Positions 13,420-20,023 of a DNA stretch of 20,023 nt are shown here, one piece after another (within the stretch, counting starts at the first letter, position 1; each line of letters begins with the position of its first letter). The notes under the pieces are model-generated. The model worked only from the letters and a program-made list of their open reading frames with translations, was not told where the DNA came from and did no database searches. The stretch is taken from the NCBI GenBank assembly GCA_944329545.1, contig CALVIK010000003.1, positions 1-20,023 of the forward strand, read 5' to 3'. The DNA is from an uncultured Bacilli bacterium. GTDB taxonomy: Bacteria > Bacillota_I > Bacilli_A > RF39 > UBA660. The position numbers and the translations under genes are program-made.

Positions 13420-13935
13420 ATGGCTAAAAAAATTGAAACTGTAGAAAAAGGATATGAAAAGGGCATATATATTCCTAAATTTAAAAGAAAATATAAATTA
13501 TATGATGCAAGTTATCGAACGCTTATATCTTGGAAAGAAGAAAAAGAAAAATTGAAAAACATAATTGATAAGAGGCTGTGGGCTATTAATGCAACATATA
13601 TTAATGCTGGTCTTTGTTTTGTAAATTCTTCAATTATAAAAAATGATGTTTTTTCTGGTGTACTTTTATTTTCTTCAAGTTTTTTAGTCGCCTATGTTCT
13701 GCGAACAGTACAATTAATGCTTAAAAATAATACATTTACAACAGCTATATTTGAATATGATAATTTAAAAATGTATGAAGATATGTTTCCTGGAGAAAAA
13801 AAGATTACAAATAATGTAAAGTTAAAAGGTGTAAGTTCAAGAAAAATTAACAAAAGAGCAAAAAAAGCTGATAAAGTAAAAACAGCTTATAAAAATTATA
13901 AATTATCTAATTATAAATTATCTAACTATTTTTAA
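13420..13935 (+). CDS. Small membrane protein of unknown function
   Basis: 171 residues with a basic, polar amino-terminal part (about 1-60, KFKRKYKLYDASYRTLISW) and two adjacent hydrophobic segments, INATYINAGLCFVNSSII and SGVLLFSSSFLVAYVLR (about 64-105). A strongly basic tail ends in repeated Tyr-Lys-Leu-Ser-Asn units. Both ends are probably cytosolic, with a helical hairpin in the membrane. ATG 13420 is chosen because GGAG stands 6 bases upstream and a promoter falls between it and the alternative TTG at 13354. No family recognised. It sits alone between tRNA genes with its own promoter and terminator. Confidence 0.65.
   Translation: MAKKIETVEKGYEKGIYIPKFKRKYKLYDASYRTLISWKEEKEKLKNIIDKRLWAINATYINAGLCFVNSSIIKNDVFSGVLLFSSSFLVAYVLRTVQLMLKNNTFTTAIFEYDNLKMYEDMFPGEKKITNNVKLKGVSSRKINKRAKKADKVKTAYKNYKLSNYKLSNYF
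13894..13923 (+). repeat. 15-bp in-frame tandem repeat in the membrane protein's tail
   Basis: The 15-base unit AATTATAAATTATCT occurs twice in succession and a partial third copy follows (AACTAT). It encodes repeated NYKLS. Copy-number slippage would change the tail by five residues without a frameshift. Confidence 0.85.
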
Positions 13936-13961
13936 ATATTGTTTAAATAATTATTGCCTAT

Positions 13962-13989
13962 AAAAACTTTGTAAACAAAGTGTTTTTTT
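13962..13989 (+). terminator. Terminator after the small membrane protein
   Basis: ACTTTG (13966-13971) pairs with CAAAGT (13976-13981) across a 4-base loop, with A residues before it and TGTTTTTTT after. Confidence 0.75.
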
Positions 13990-14006
13990 GTCTTGGATAA
14001 AACTTT

Positions 14007-14034
14007 TTGGCGTTAGTAAAATATAAGATATAAT
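14007..14034 (+). promoter_or_regulatory. Upstream candidate promoter before tRNA-Ile
   Basis: TTGGCG (14007-14012) and TATAAT (14029-14034) are 16 bases apart. It would start about 125 bases before tRNA-Ile, giving a long AT-rich leader or a small RNA. No ORF lies in between. Confidence 0.45.
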
Positions 14035-14117
14035 CTATACTTATATTATAAAGCATTACTATTTTCCTTTGTTTTATAATAAAAAAATCAAAAAAAACAA
14101 AAAATTGTAAAAAATAC

Positions 14118-14146
14118 TTGATTTCTTGCATAAAATAATGTATACT
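14118..14146 (+). promoter_or_regulatory. Proximal promoter for tRNA-Ile/tRNA-Glu
   Basis: TTGATT (14118-14123) and TATACT (14141-14146) are exactly 17 bases apart, and the tRNA begins 18 bases after the -10. Confidence 0.75.
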
Positions 14147-14164
14147 TAAAAAGTCAAATGAATT

Positions 14165-14241
<77 letters not shown>

Positions 14242-14246
14242 TATAT

Positions 14247-14323
14247 GGCCTGTTGGTGAAGCGGTCTAACACACATGCCTTTCACGCATGCACACACGGG
14301 TTCAAATCCCGTACAGGCTACCA
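14247..14323 (+). tRNA. tRNA-Glu (TTC)
   Basis: A 77-base cloverleaf with encoded CCA. The acceptor is GGCCTGT/ACAGGCT (first pair G-T), the anticodon arm CATGC-CTTTCAC-GCATG (anticodon TTC), and the T arm ACGGG-TTCAAAT-CCCGT. No terminator is visible before the T-box leader, so read-through into it is possible. Confidence 0.95.
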
Positions 14324-14350
14324 AATTAGTTAATAAAATTTTAATATAAA

Positions 14351-14602
14351 TACTTTGAAGTGGAGAAGTAATATAAGTAATTATTTATAGAGAGTTAGTG
14401 GTTGGTGGAAACTAATGATAATCTTATATGAATAACACCACAGAGTTACTTATTTGAAATAGTAGTAGAATAAGTCGGCTGTAATCCGTTACCATATTAT
14501 AAGTTTCTTATAGAAACTATAAAGTGATCACATATGTGATAATTAAGGTGGTACCGCGAATTACAGTTATTCGTCCTTAGGGGATGTATAACTGTTTTTT
14601 GT
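14351..14602 (+). promoter_or_regulatory. T-box leader specific for tRNA-Asn
   Basis: All T-box landmarks are present. Stem I base AAGTAA (14366-14371) faces TTACTT (14446-14451). Next come AGAGAG, a GGTTGGTGG apical segment, and the specifier strand, where AAC (14434-14436, Asn) precedes the usual ACC. The near-invariant AAGGTGGTACCGCG T-box box stands at about 14545-14558, and the CCTTAG partner strand and terminator follow. The anticodon GTT of all three downstream tRNA genes pairs exactly with AAC. TGGT in the T-box bulge meets the tRNA 3' end GCCA with a U-G contact at the discriminator. Uncharged tRNA-Asn should stabilise the antiterminator. The promoter is unclear: TATAAA at 14345-14350 has no good -35. 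Confidence 0.92.
14563..14600 (+). terminator. T-box intrinsic terminator
   Basis: ACAGTTAT (14563-14570) is perfectly complementary to ATAACTGT (14588-14595) and is followed by TTTTTT. It overlaps the antiterminator's 3' strand (CCTTAG), so the two folds exclude each other. It ends about 9 bases before the first tRNA-Asn. Confidence 0.9.
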
Positions 14603-14609
14603 TTATTTT

Positions 14610-14685
14610 GCCTGATTAGCTCAGTTGGTAGAGCGCGCGGCTGTTAACCGCTAGGTCGTAGGTTCGAGTCCTACATTGGGCGCCA
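14610..14685 (+). tRNA. tRNA-Asn (GTT), copy 1
   Basis: 76 bases with encoded CCA and discriminator G. The anticodon loop CTGTTAA gives GTT. It differs from copy 2 only in the 3' acceptor strand (ATTGGGC instead of ATCAGGC), turning two Watson-Crick pairs into G-U wobbles. Base pair 27-43 is a C-U mismatch. Confidence 0.94.
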
Positions 14686-14690
14686 TTCTT

Positions 14691-14766
14691 GCCTGATTAG
14701 CTCAGTTGGTAGAGCGCGCGGCTGTTAACCGCTAGGTCGTAGGTTCGAGTCCTACATCAGGCGCCA
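14691..14766 (+). tRNA. tRNA-Asn (GTT), copy 2
   Basis: 76 bases with encoded CCA. The acceptor GCCTGAT/ATCAGGC is perfect and the anticodon is GTT. It is identical to copy 1 except at two acceptor positions and shares the C-U mismatch at 27-43. Only 5 bases separate it from copy 1, leaving no room for a promoter. Confidence 0.95.
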
Positions 14767-14772
14767 TCTTAT

Positions 14773-14848
14773 GCCTAATTAGCTCAGTTGGTAGAGCAAA
14801 CGGCTGTTAACCGTTGGGTCGTAGGTTCGAGTCCTACATTAGGCGCCA
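14773..14848 (+). tRNA. tRNA-Asn (GTT), copy 3
   Basis: 76 bases with encoded CCA. The acceptor GCCTAAT/ATTAGGC and anticodon arm AACGG-CTGTTAA-CCGTT are fully paired, with anticodon GTT. It is more diverged in stems than copies 1 and 2 but keeps the same loops and T arm. A T7 run follows the CCA closely (14851-14857), perhaps a processing or partial termination point before gatC. Confidence 0.95.
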
Positions 14849-14900
14849 TCTTTTTTTGTATATAAAAGAATTTTCTTTTTAAATAAATGGAGGGATAGTA

Positions 14901-15200
14901 ATGACAGGAAAATTTACTAAAGAAATGGTCGATGACTATGCGGATAAATTACTAATTGGTTTAACAGATGAAGAAAACAAAATGGTTTTAGATGAGTTCG
15001 AAATAATTGATTCTACTATTGATATGATTAATGAAATACCGAACATTGAAAACATTGAACCAATGACGCATTGTTTAGATGATTTTGTTTATGAACTTCG
15101 CGAAGATGTGGTAGAAGAGTCTATACCAATTAACGAATTACTTGCTAATTGTGATGATAGTGAAGCAAATCAAGTACAAGTACCAAGGATGGTGGGATAA
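14901..15200 (+). CDS. gatC: Aspartyl/glutamyl-tRNA amidotransferase subunit C
   Basis: A 99-residue small subunit that wraps around GatA and stabilises the GatCAB complex. Family signs are the opening helix with FTKEMVDDYADKLLIGLTDEE, the central repeat IDMINEIPNIENIEPMTH, and the LREDVVEES segment typical of GatC. GGAGGG (14889-14894) stands 6 bases before the ATG. It is the first protein gene behind the tRNA-Asn trio, and the gatA ATG comes one base after its stop. Confidence 0.92.
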   Translation: MTGKFTKEMVDDYADKLLIGLTDEENKMVLDEFEIIDSTIDMINEIPNIENIEPMTHCLDDFVYELREDVVEESIPINELLANCDDSEANQVQVPRMVG

Positions 15201-15201
15201 T

Positions 15202-16659
15202 ATGACATATATGGATAAAACGATAGAAGAAATACACGAAGCTTTACAAAAAGGCGAAGTTACAAGTGATGAGCTTGTTAAAGAATCTTTAGCAAAGTCA
15301 CATGAAGTTAATAAAAAATATAATGCTTTTGTCACTATTTTAGATGATGCTAAAGGTGAAGAAGTTACAGATGATCTTCTTTCTGGTATTCCTTATGGTA
15401 TTAAAGATAATTATAGTACTAAGGGTATTTTAAGTACGGGTTCTTCCAACACTTTAAAAGATTATGTGCCTTTTTTTACCGCAACGGCTATTGAAAATTT
15501 AGAAAAACATGGGGCGATTGCGGTTAACAAAACTGTTTTAGATGAATTTGGTATGGGCGGAACGGGAACAACTGGACATACTGGTGTTGTACGAAATCCG
15601 TGGGATAAAGAGAGAATGTGTGCGGGTTCATCGGCAGGGAGTGCGGCTGCTGTAGCTGCGGGAGTTTATCCTTATGCAACTGGTAGTGACACTGGTGATT
15701 CTATTAGAAAACCAGCGGCTTATTGCGGAATCGTTGGGTATAAGCCAACATATGGCATGATATCACGCTACGGTTTATTTCCTTTTGCTAGTAGTTTAGA
15801 TCACTGCGGAGTTTTAACAAGATGTGTTAAAGATGCTGCTATTGTTACAGATGGTATGAAAGGTCAAGATAAATACGATATGACGAGCTGGGACTCTAGT
15901 AATATTAATTTATATGAGGCTTTAGATGGCAAAGTTCAAGGAAAAAAATTATGTTATATCAAAGAACTTTGTGACATTAACATGTATCCACAAGCTGATA
16001 GTGAGTTAAAAGAACATTTAAATAATTTTATGCTAACGCTTGAAAAATGCCGAAATCTTGGTATGGAAGTTGAAGAAGTGTCTGTTTCCGAGAAACTACT
16101 TAAAGCATCTCCTTCTGTTTATGTCGTTATTTCTTGTGCTGAGTCTACTAGTAATATGTCTAATTTAACTGGCTTTATTTTTGGTCCAAGAGGTGATGGT
16201 AATACTTGGCAAGAATCGATGAAAAATTACCGAACTAAAGGTTTTTCACCACTTATTAAAAGAAGATTTGTTATTGGTTCATATGTTTTACAATCACAAA
16301 ATAAAGATCGTTATTTTCATAATGCCCAAAAAGTAAGAAGAATACTTGTTGATACTTGGAAAAATTTATTTAAAAAATACGATGCTGTTATTTTACCAGT
16401 TGGTACTGGTCCCGCTAAAAAATTAGAAGGCTCAAAAAATATTTTAGATGAAAATACAGCAGCTTTAGAAGATCATTTACAAATTGGTAATTATGGTGGT
16501 TTTCCATCAATTACTATCCCAAATGGATTCATTAATAATCTTCCTGTCGGTGTTAATATTACTGGAAATTGTTATGATGACGCTAATGTTTTAAACATCG
16601 CCTATGCTTTAGAAAGTGCGATGGATTATAAAAATCAAGTGGCAAGGGAGGGGAAATAA
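15202..16659 (+). CDS. gatA: Aspartyl/glutamyl-tRNA amidotransferase subunit A
   Basis: A 485-residue amidase-signature subunit that releases ammonia from glutamine for the GatB site. The Ser-cisSer-Lys triad can be placed: Lys68 in GIKDN, a serine of GSSAGS (143/144), and the nucleophile Ser167 in SDTGDSIRK. Two signature glycines are replaced (GSSGGS to GSSAGS, TGGS to TGDS) and Q of SIRQPA is K; from memory the TGDSIRKPA form also occurs in Mollicutes enzymes. ATG 15202 is used because GGTGGG stands just upstream and the in-frame ATG at 15142 would lie deep in gatC. It overlaps gatB by one base (TAATG). Confidence 0.94.
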   Translation: MTYMDKTIEEIHEALQKGEVTSDELVKESLAKSHEVNKKYNAFVTILDDAKGEEVTDDLLSGIPYGIKDNYSTKGILSTGSSNTLKDYVPFFTATAIENLEKHGAIAVNKTVLDEFGMGGTGTTGHTGVVRNPWDKERMCAGSSAGSAAAVAAGVYPYATGSDTGDSIRKPAAYCGIVGYKPTYGMISRYGLFPFASSLDHCGVLTRCVKDAAIVTDGMKGQDKYDMTSWDSSNINLYEALDGKVQGKKLCYIKELCDINMYPQADSELKEHLNNFMLTLEKCRNLGMEVEEVSVSEKLLKASPSVYVVISCAESTSNMSNLTGFIFGPRGDGNTWQESMKNYRTKGFSPLIKRRFVIGSYVLQSQNKDRYFHNAQKVRRILVDTWKNLFKKYDAVILPVGTGPAKKLEGSKNILDENTAALEDHLQIGNYGGFPSITIPNGFINNLPVGVNITGNCYDDANVLNIAYALESAMDYKNQVAREGK

Positions 16660-18113
16660 TGGACTATCAAGTTTTAATTGGTTTAGAGATGCACTGTGAA
16701 ATTAGTGAAACTAATACGAAAGTTTTCTCTAGTGCAAGAAACTCTTTTAGCGAAGCTAATACTAATGTTAGACCAGTGGATATGGCTTTTCCTGGAACCC
16801 TTCCAGTAGTTAATAAAGAGGCTGTGCGTAAAGCCTTAATGGCGAGCCTTATTTTAAACTGTAAGCAACCTGAATATGTTTATTTTGAAAGAAAAAATTA
16901 TTATTATCCCGATTTGCCTAAAGGCTTCCAAATTACTCAAGAAACTAAACCTATTCCTATTGGCATATATGGACATTTAGATTATGAATGCAATGGAGAA
17001 ATGAAAAAGATTCGCATCAATAATTTGCACTTAGAAGAAGATGCGGCATCTTCTGATCATTTGCCAGGCGGTTCTTTAATTGATTATAATAGAGCTGGCG
17101 TTCCTTTACTTGAATTAGTAACTGAACCAGATTTACATTCAGCTGATGAAGCTGTGGCTTTTTTAGAAACTATGCGGAGTATTTATCAGTATGCGGGTAT
17201 TAGTGAAGCTGATAGTAAAAAAGGACAAATTAGATGCGATGTCAATGTATCAATTATGGATAAAGATAAAGATGCTAGTGATCCTAGTAATTGGGGAACC
17301 AAAATCGAAATTAAAAATGTTAATTCATTTGGTGGTGTAAGAGACGCTATTAACTATGAAATAAAAAGACAAATAGAATTGAAAGAAGACGGTAAATATA
17401 ATGAAATGCCTCAGCAAACTCGTCGTTGGGATGAAGAATCAGGAACAACTAAATTTATGCGCGGTAAAGTTGATGCGATTGATTATAAATATTTTGTTGA
17501 GCCTAATATTCCGAAGTTCAAAATTGCGGAAAAGTGGCTTGAAGAAATAAAAAACGATATTCCAACATTAGCGCATGAAAGAAAAGAAGAGTATATTGAA
17601 AATTACGGTATTTCTAATTACGATGCCACTATTTTAGTTAAAGAAAAAGATATTTCAGATTTCTTTGAGGAAACTATAAAATTAGGAAGTGAAGCAAAAA
17701 GCGCTTCTAATTGGGTAACTTCTAATTTATTAGGTTATTTAAATAAACAAGAAGTTAGTTTAAATGATACTAAAATTACGCCAGAAAATTTAGCGATGCT
17801 TATAAAAATGGTCGAAGATAAAGAAATTTCTTCTCAGCAAGCTAAAGGTGTATTTATAGAAAGTGTTGAAACCGGTAAATCACCTAAAGATATTGCCAAA
17901 GAAAAAGGTTTAAAACAAATAACTGATAGCGGGGAAATTACAAAAATAGTAAATGAAGTATTAGATGAGAATCCTGATATAATAACGCAATATAAAAATG
18001 GTAAAGTAGCAATGCTTAATTATTTGGTGGGTCAAGTTATGAAAAAAACTGCTGGTAAAGCAAATCCAACTTTAGCGCGTGATACGATGCAAGTAGAAAT
18101 TGATAAGAGGTGA
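16659..18113 (+). CDS. gatB: Aspartyl/glutamyl-tRNA amidotransferase subunit B
   Basis: A 484-residue subunit that binds the misacylated tRNA, phosphorylates Asp or Glu on it and completes amidation with ammonia from GatA. Typical segments are VLIGLEMHCEI at the start, FPGTLPVVNKEAVRKAL, YYPDLPKGFQITQ, LHLEEDAASS, DYNRAGVPLLELVTEPD, then KGQIRCDVNVSI. A carboxy-terminal GatB/YqeY helical domain (about 335-484) contacts the tRNA. Length matches the family. It overlaps gatA at TAATG. Its stop TGA is 4 bases before the aspS start, and its last codons carry the aspS ribosome site AAGAGGTG. Confidence 0.95.
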   Translation: MDYQVLIGLEMHCEISETNTKVFSSARNSFSEANTNVRPVDMAFPGTLPVVNKEAVRKALMASLILNCKQPEYVYFERKNYYYPDLPKGFQITQETKPIPIGIYGHLDYECNGEMKKIRINNLHLEEDAASSDHLPGGSLIDYNRAGVPLLELVTEPDLHSADEAVAFLETMRSIYQYAGISEADSKKGQIRCDVNVSIMDKDKDASDPSNWGTKIEIKNVNSFGGVRDAINYEIKRQIELKEDGKYNEMPQQTRRWDEESGTTKFMRGKVDAIDYKYFVEPNIPKFKIAEKWLEEIKNDIPTLAHERKEEYIENYGISNYDATILVKEKDISDFFEETIKLGSEAKSASNWVTSNLLGYLNKQEVSLNDTKITPENLAMLIKMVEDKEISSQQAKGVFIESVETGKSPKDIAKEKGLKQITDSGEITKIVNEVLDENPDIITQYKNGKVAMLNYLVGQVMKKTAGKANPTLARDTMQVEIDKR

Positions 18114-18117
18114 TACG

Positions 18118-19866
18118 ATGAAAGAAAATATTTATAGAAATATTTATCCTGGAGATATAAATGAAGAAACTCTTGGAAAAACAGTTAGAGTGGCTGGCTT
18201 TGTCGCTAACATCAGAGATCATGGCGGAGTTATTTTTGTTGACCTTCGTGATGAAACAGGAACGGTTCAACTTGTCAGTAACGATGATACAATATTTAAT
18301 CATCTAACAAAAGAGTCATCAATTTCGGCTGAAGGGGTTATTAGAATGCGAGACGAAGAAAATTTTAACCCAAAAATCAAAAGTGGAACAGTAGAAATAC
18401 TTGTCAGCAAATTAGAAGTTTTAGGACGAGCTAATAACGAACTTCCATTTGAAGTTATATCTTCGGTTAATGTTAACGAAGAGGTAAGGCTTAAATATCG
18501 TTATTTAGATTTAAGAAATCCTAAAGTTCATGAAAACATTAAATTTCGAAGTGAAGTTATTAAATTTTTAAGAAATAAAATGGATAGTCTTGGGTTTACG
18601 GAAATTCAAACCCCAATTTTAACGGCTTCTTCACCAGAAGGAGCTAGGGATTACATTGTTCCCTCAAGAAAATATCATGGTAAATTTTATGCTTTACCGC
18701 AAGCACCTCAACAATTCAAACAATTATTAATGGTTGGTGGTTTTGATAAATATTATCAAATCGCCCCTTGTTTTCGCGATGAAGATGCAAGAGCTGACCG
18801 TTCACCAGGCGAATTTTATCAATTAGATTTTGAAATGGCTTATGCAACCGCCGAAGATGTTTATGAAGTTGCCGAAGATGTTATGTATGACACTTTTACG
18901 AAATTTTCTGATAAACAAGTTTCACCAAAACCTTTTAAAAGAATTACTTTTAAAGAAGCTATGCTTAAATATGGAACGGATAAACCAGATTTAAGAAACC
19001 CTTTAGAAATTATTGATTTAACAGAAGAATTTAAAAATACAACTTTTAAACCATTTTTTGGAGCAACGGTCCGAGGTATTAAAGTTGATGATTTAGCTAG
19101 CAAATCAAATTCATGGTTTAACGAGGTAGTTGCTTTTGCAAATTCCATTGGGATGCCTGGTATTGGTTATATTAGTGTGCTGGAAGATATGACTTTTAAA
19201 GGGCCAATTGATAAATTTTTAACCGCTGAAGAAAAATCAGCTTTAATTAAAAAAGCCAATTTAAAAGAAGGTTCTGTTTTATTCTTTATTGCTAATAAAA
19301 AGGAAATGGTGGCAGCGGAATTTGCTGGGCAAATTAGAAATGAACTTGGAAAAAAATTAAATTTACTTGATAATAATAAATTTGAATTCTGTTTTATTGT
19401 CGATTTTCCAATGTATGAATATAGCAATGAAGAAGGAAAATATATTTTTACGCATAATCCATTTAGTATGCCCCAAGGTGGGATGGACGCTTTATTAAAT
19501 CAAAAAACCGAAGATATTTTAGCTTATCAATATGATATTGTATGTAATGGAGTTGAACTTTCATCTGGAGCCGTTCGTAATCACGATGTAAATATTATGG
19601 AAAAAGCTTTTGAAATAGCAGGCTATTCGAAAGAAGAATTAGAAAATAGATTTAAAGCTTTATATACAGCTTTCCATTATGGGGCGCCACCTCATGCTGG
19701 AATTGCGCCAGGCATTGATCGAATGATTATGCTTTTAAAAGACGAGCCAAATATTCGCGAAGTCATCCCATTTCCGATGAATAGTGGAGCGCAAGATTTA
19801 CTTATGGAAGCTCCTAATGAGATTACGGAAAAACAACTTAGAGAGGTTCATATAAAAATCAGATGA
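18118..19866 (+). CDS. aspS: Aspartyl-tRNA synthetase, probably acting on both tRNA-Asp and tRNA-Asn
   Basis: A 582-residue class II synthetase. It has an amino-terminal OB-fold anticodon domain (1-105), motif 1 region near PILTASSPEGARDY, motif 2 FRDEDARADRSPGEF, a GAD insertion (about 290-400) and motif 3 APGIDRMIM. His35 in RDHGGVIF matches the residue linked, from memory of Pseudomonas work, to accepting tRNA-Asn; the partner Gly position is Glu81 here. RADRSPGEF and FSMPQGG resemble a branch I associate with alphaproteobacteria more than the usual Bacillus form. The gene sits with gatCAB and tRNA-Asn under the Asn T-box, which also supports a non-discriminating enzyme. ATG 18118 is preferred to TTG 18100 by its ribosome site. 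Confidence 0.93.
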   Translation: MKENIYRNIYPGDINEETLGKTVRVAGFVANIRDHGGVIFVDLRDETGTVQLVSNDDTIFNHLTKESSISAEGVIRMRDEENFNPKIKSGTVEILVSKLEVLGRANNELPFEVISSVNVNEEVRLKYRYLDLRNPKVHENIKFRSEVIKFLRNKMDSLGFTEIQTPILTASSPEGARDYIVPSRKYHGKFYALPQAPQQFKQLLMVGGFDKYYQIAPCFRDEDARADRSPGEFYQLDFEMAYATAEDVYEVAEDVMYDTFTKFSDKQVSPKPFKRITFKEAMLKYGTDKPDLRNPLEIIDLTEEFKNTTFKPFFGATVRGIKVDDLASKSNSWFNEVVAFANSIGMPGIGYISVLEDMTFKGPIDKFLTAEEKSALIKKANLKEGSVLFFIANKKEMVAAEFAGQIRNELGKKLNLLDNNKFEFCFIVDFPMYEYSNEEGKYIFTHNPFSMPQGGMDALLNQKTEDILAYQYDIVCNGVELSSGAVRNHDVNIMEKAFEIAGYSKEELENRFKALYTAFHYGAPPHAGIAPGIDRMIMLLKDEPNIREVIPFPMNSGAQDLLMEAPNEITEKQLREVHIKIR

Positions 19867-20023
19867 TAGCGCTTACTTCATGTCCTAAACAAAAATATTT
19901 TGATGTTTTAGAACTTTGGTTTTATTATAATGAAAAAATGGCATATTCAAAATTTGGCCTTATGGAAAATGAACGAATTTTTGTTAGTGATAAGACTGCA
20001 GAGTATATTGTGATAGAAACTAA
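19863..20023 (+). CDS. Start of an unrecognised protein (partial), coupled to aspS
   Basis: An ATG at 19863 overlaps the aspS stop (ATGA) and the frame stays open to the window's end, giving 53 residues beginning MIALTSCPKQKYFDVLELWF. It is not obviously membrane-bound and holds the segment NERIFVSDKTAEYIVIET. The nearest purine-rich site (GAGAGG) is rather far upstream, so translation may rely on coupling. No family recognised. Confidence 0.5.
   Translation, partial: MIALTSCPKQKYFDVLELWFYYNEKMAYSKFGLMENERIFVSDKTAEYIVIET

Noticed and set aside
15142..15201. Earlier gatA start inside gatC
   Set aside because: Family similarity begins after ATG 15202, which has its own ribosome site.
18100..18117. 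TTG start for aspS inside gatB
   Set aside because: ATG 18118 has AAGAGGTG at proper spacing and fits the family amino terminus.

Overview
The window comes from an AT-rich, low-GC Gram-positive-type bacterium. Genes have strong purine-rich Shine-Dalgarno sites, promoters often carry an extended -10 (TGnTATAAT), and TGA is used as a stop (yqeG, gatB, aspS), so the code is the standard one rather than the Mycoplasma code. A T-box, YqeG, DUF1292, YfmF/YfmH-like M16 proteins and indirect Asn-tRNA synthesis through GatCAB fit an uncultured gut Bacillota/Mollicutes-related lineage. That placement is inference from gene content. A D-Ala-D-Ala carboxypeptidase-like protein suggests peptidoglycan is still made.

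Layout. (1) 1-1276 is the odd region: the tail of an unknown CDS and its terminator, then a roughly 700-bp gene-free element bounded by 92-bp inverted repeats, each with its own palindromic core, and packed with side-by-side hairpins. Its right edge abuts a promoterless, 5'-truncated surface-lectin-like (DUF6273-type) cassette of much higher GC, followed by a GC-rich structured tail. (2) 1277-6984: a small helical hypothetical protein, then a tight unit dacA-like / yqeG / deoD / yfmF-like / yfmH-like / secG ending in a terminator. (3) 7046-11702: three promoter-terminator units: DUF1292 + a large acidic coiled-coil protein; nfeD + SPFH/stomatin; and a cytosolic protein with a possible degenerate GH25-like half. 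(4) 11699-13132 minus: FAD oxidoreductase fused to a Rieske domain (YhfW-like). (5) 13191-14323: tRNA-Lys, a small two-TM protein, tRNA-Ile and tRNA-Glu. (6) 14351-19866: an Asn-specifying T-box leader, three tRNA-Asn genes and gatC-gatA-gatB-aspS, then the start of another coupled ORF.

The last block makes a coherent system: AspRS would charge tRNA-Asn with Asp, GatCAB would amidate it, and a T-box whose specifier reads AAC would switch the whole unit on when tRNA-Asn is uncharged. Unusually, the tRNA-Asn genes themselves lie behind the T-box terminator. The two best leads are this wiring and the inverted-repeat/hairpin element next to the lectin-like cassette.
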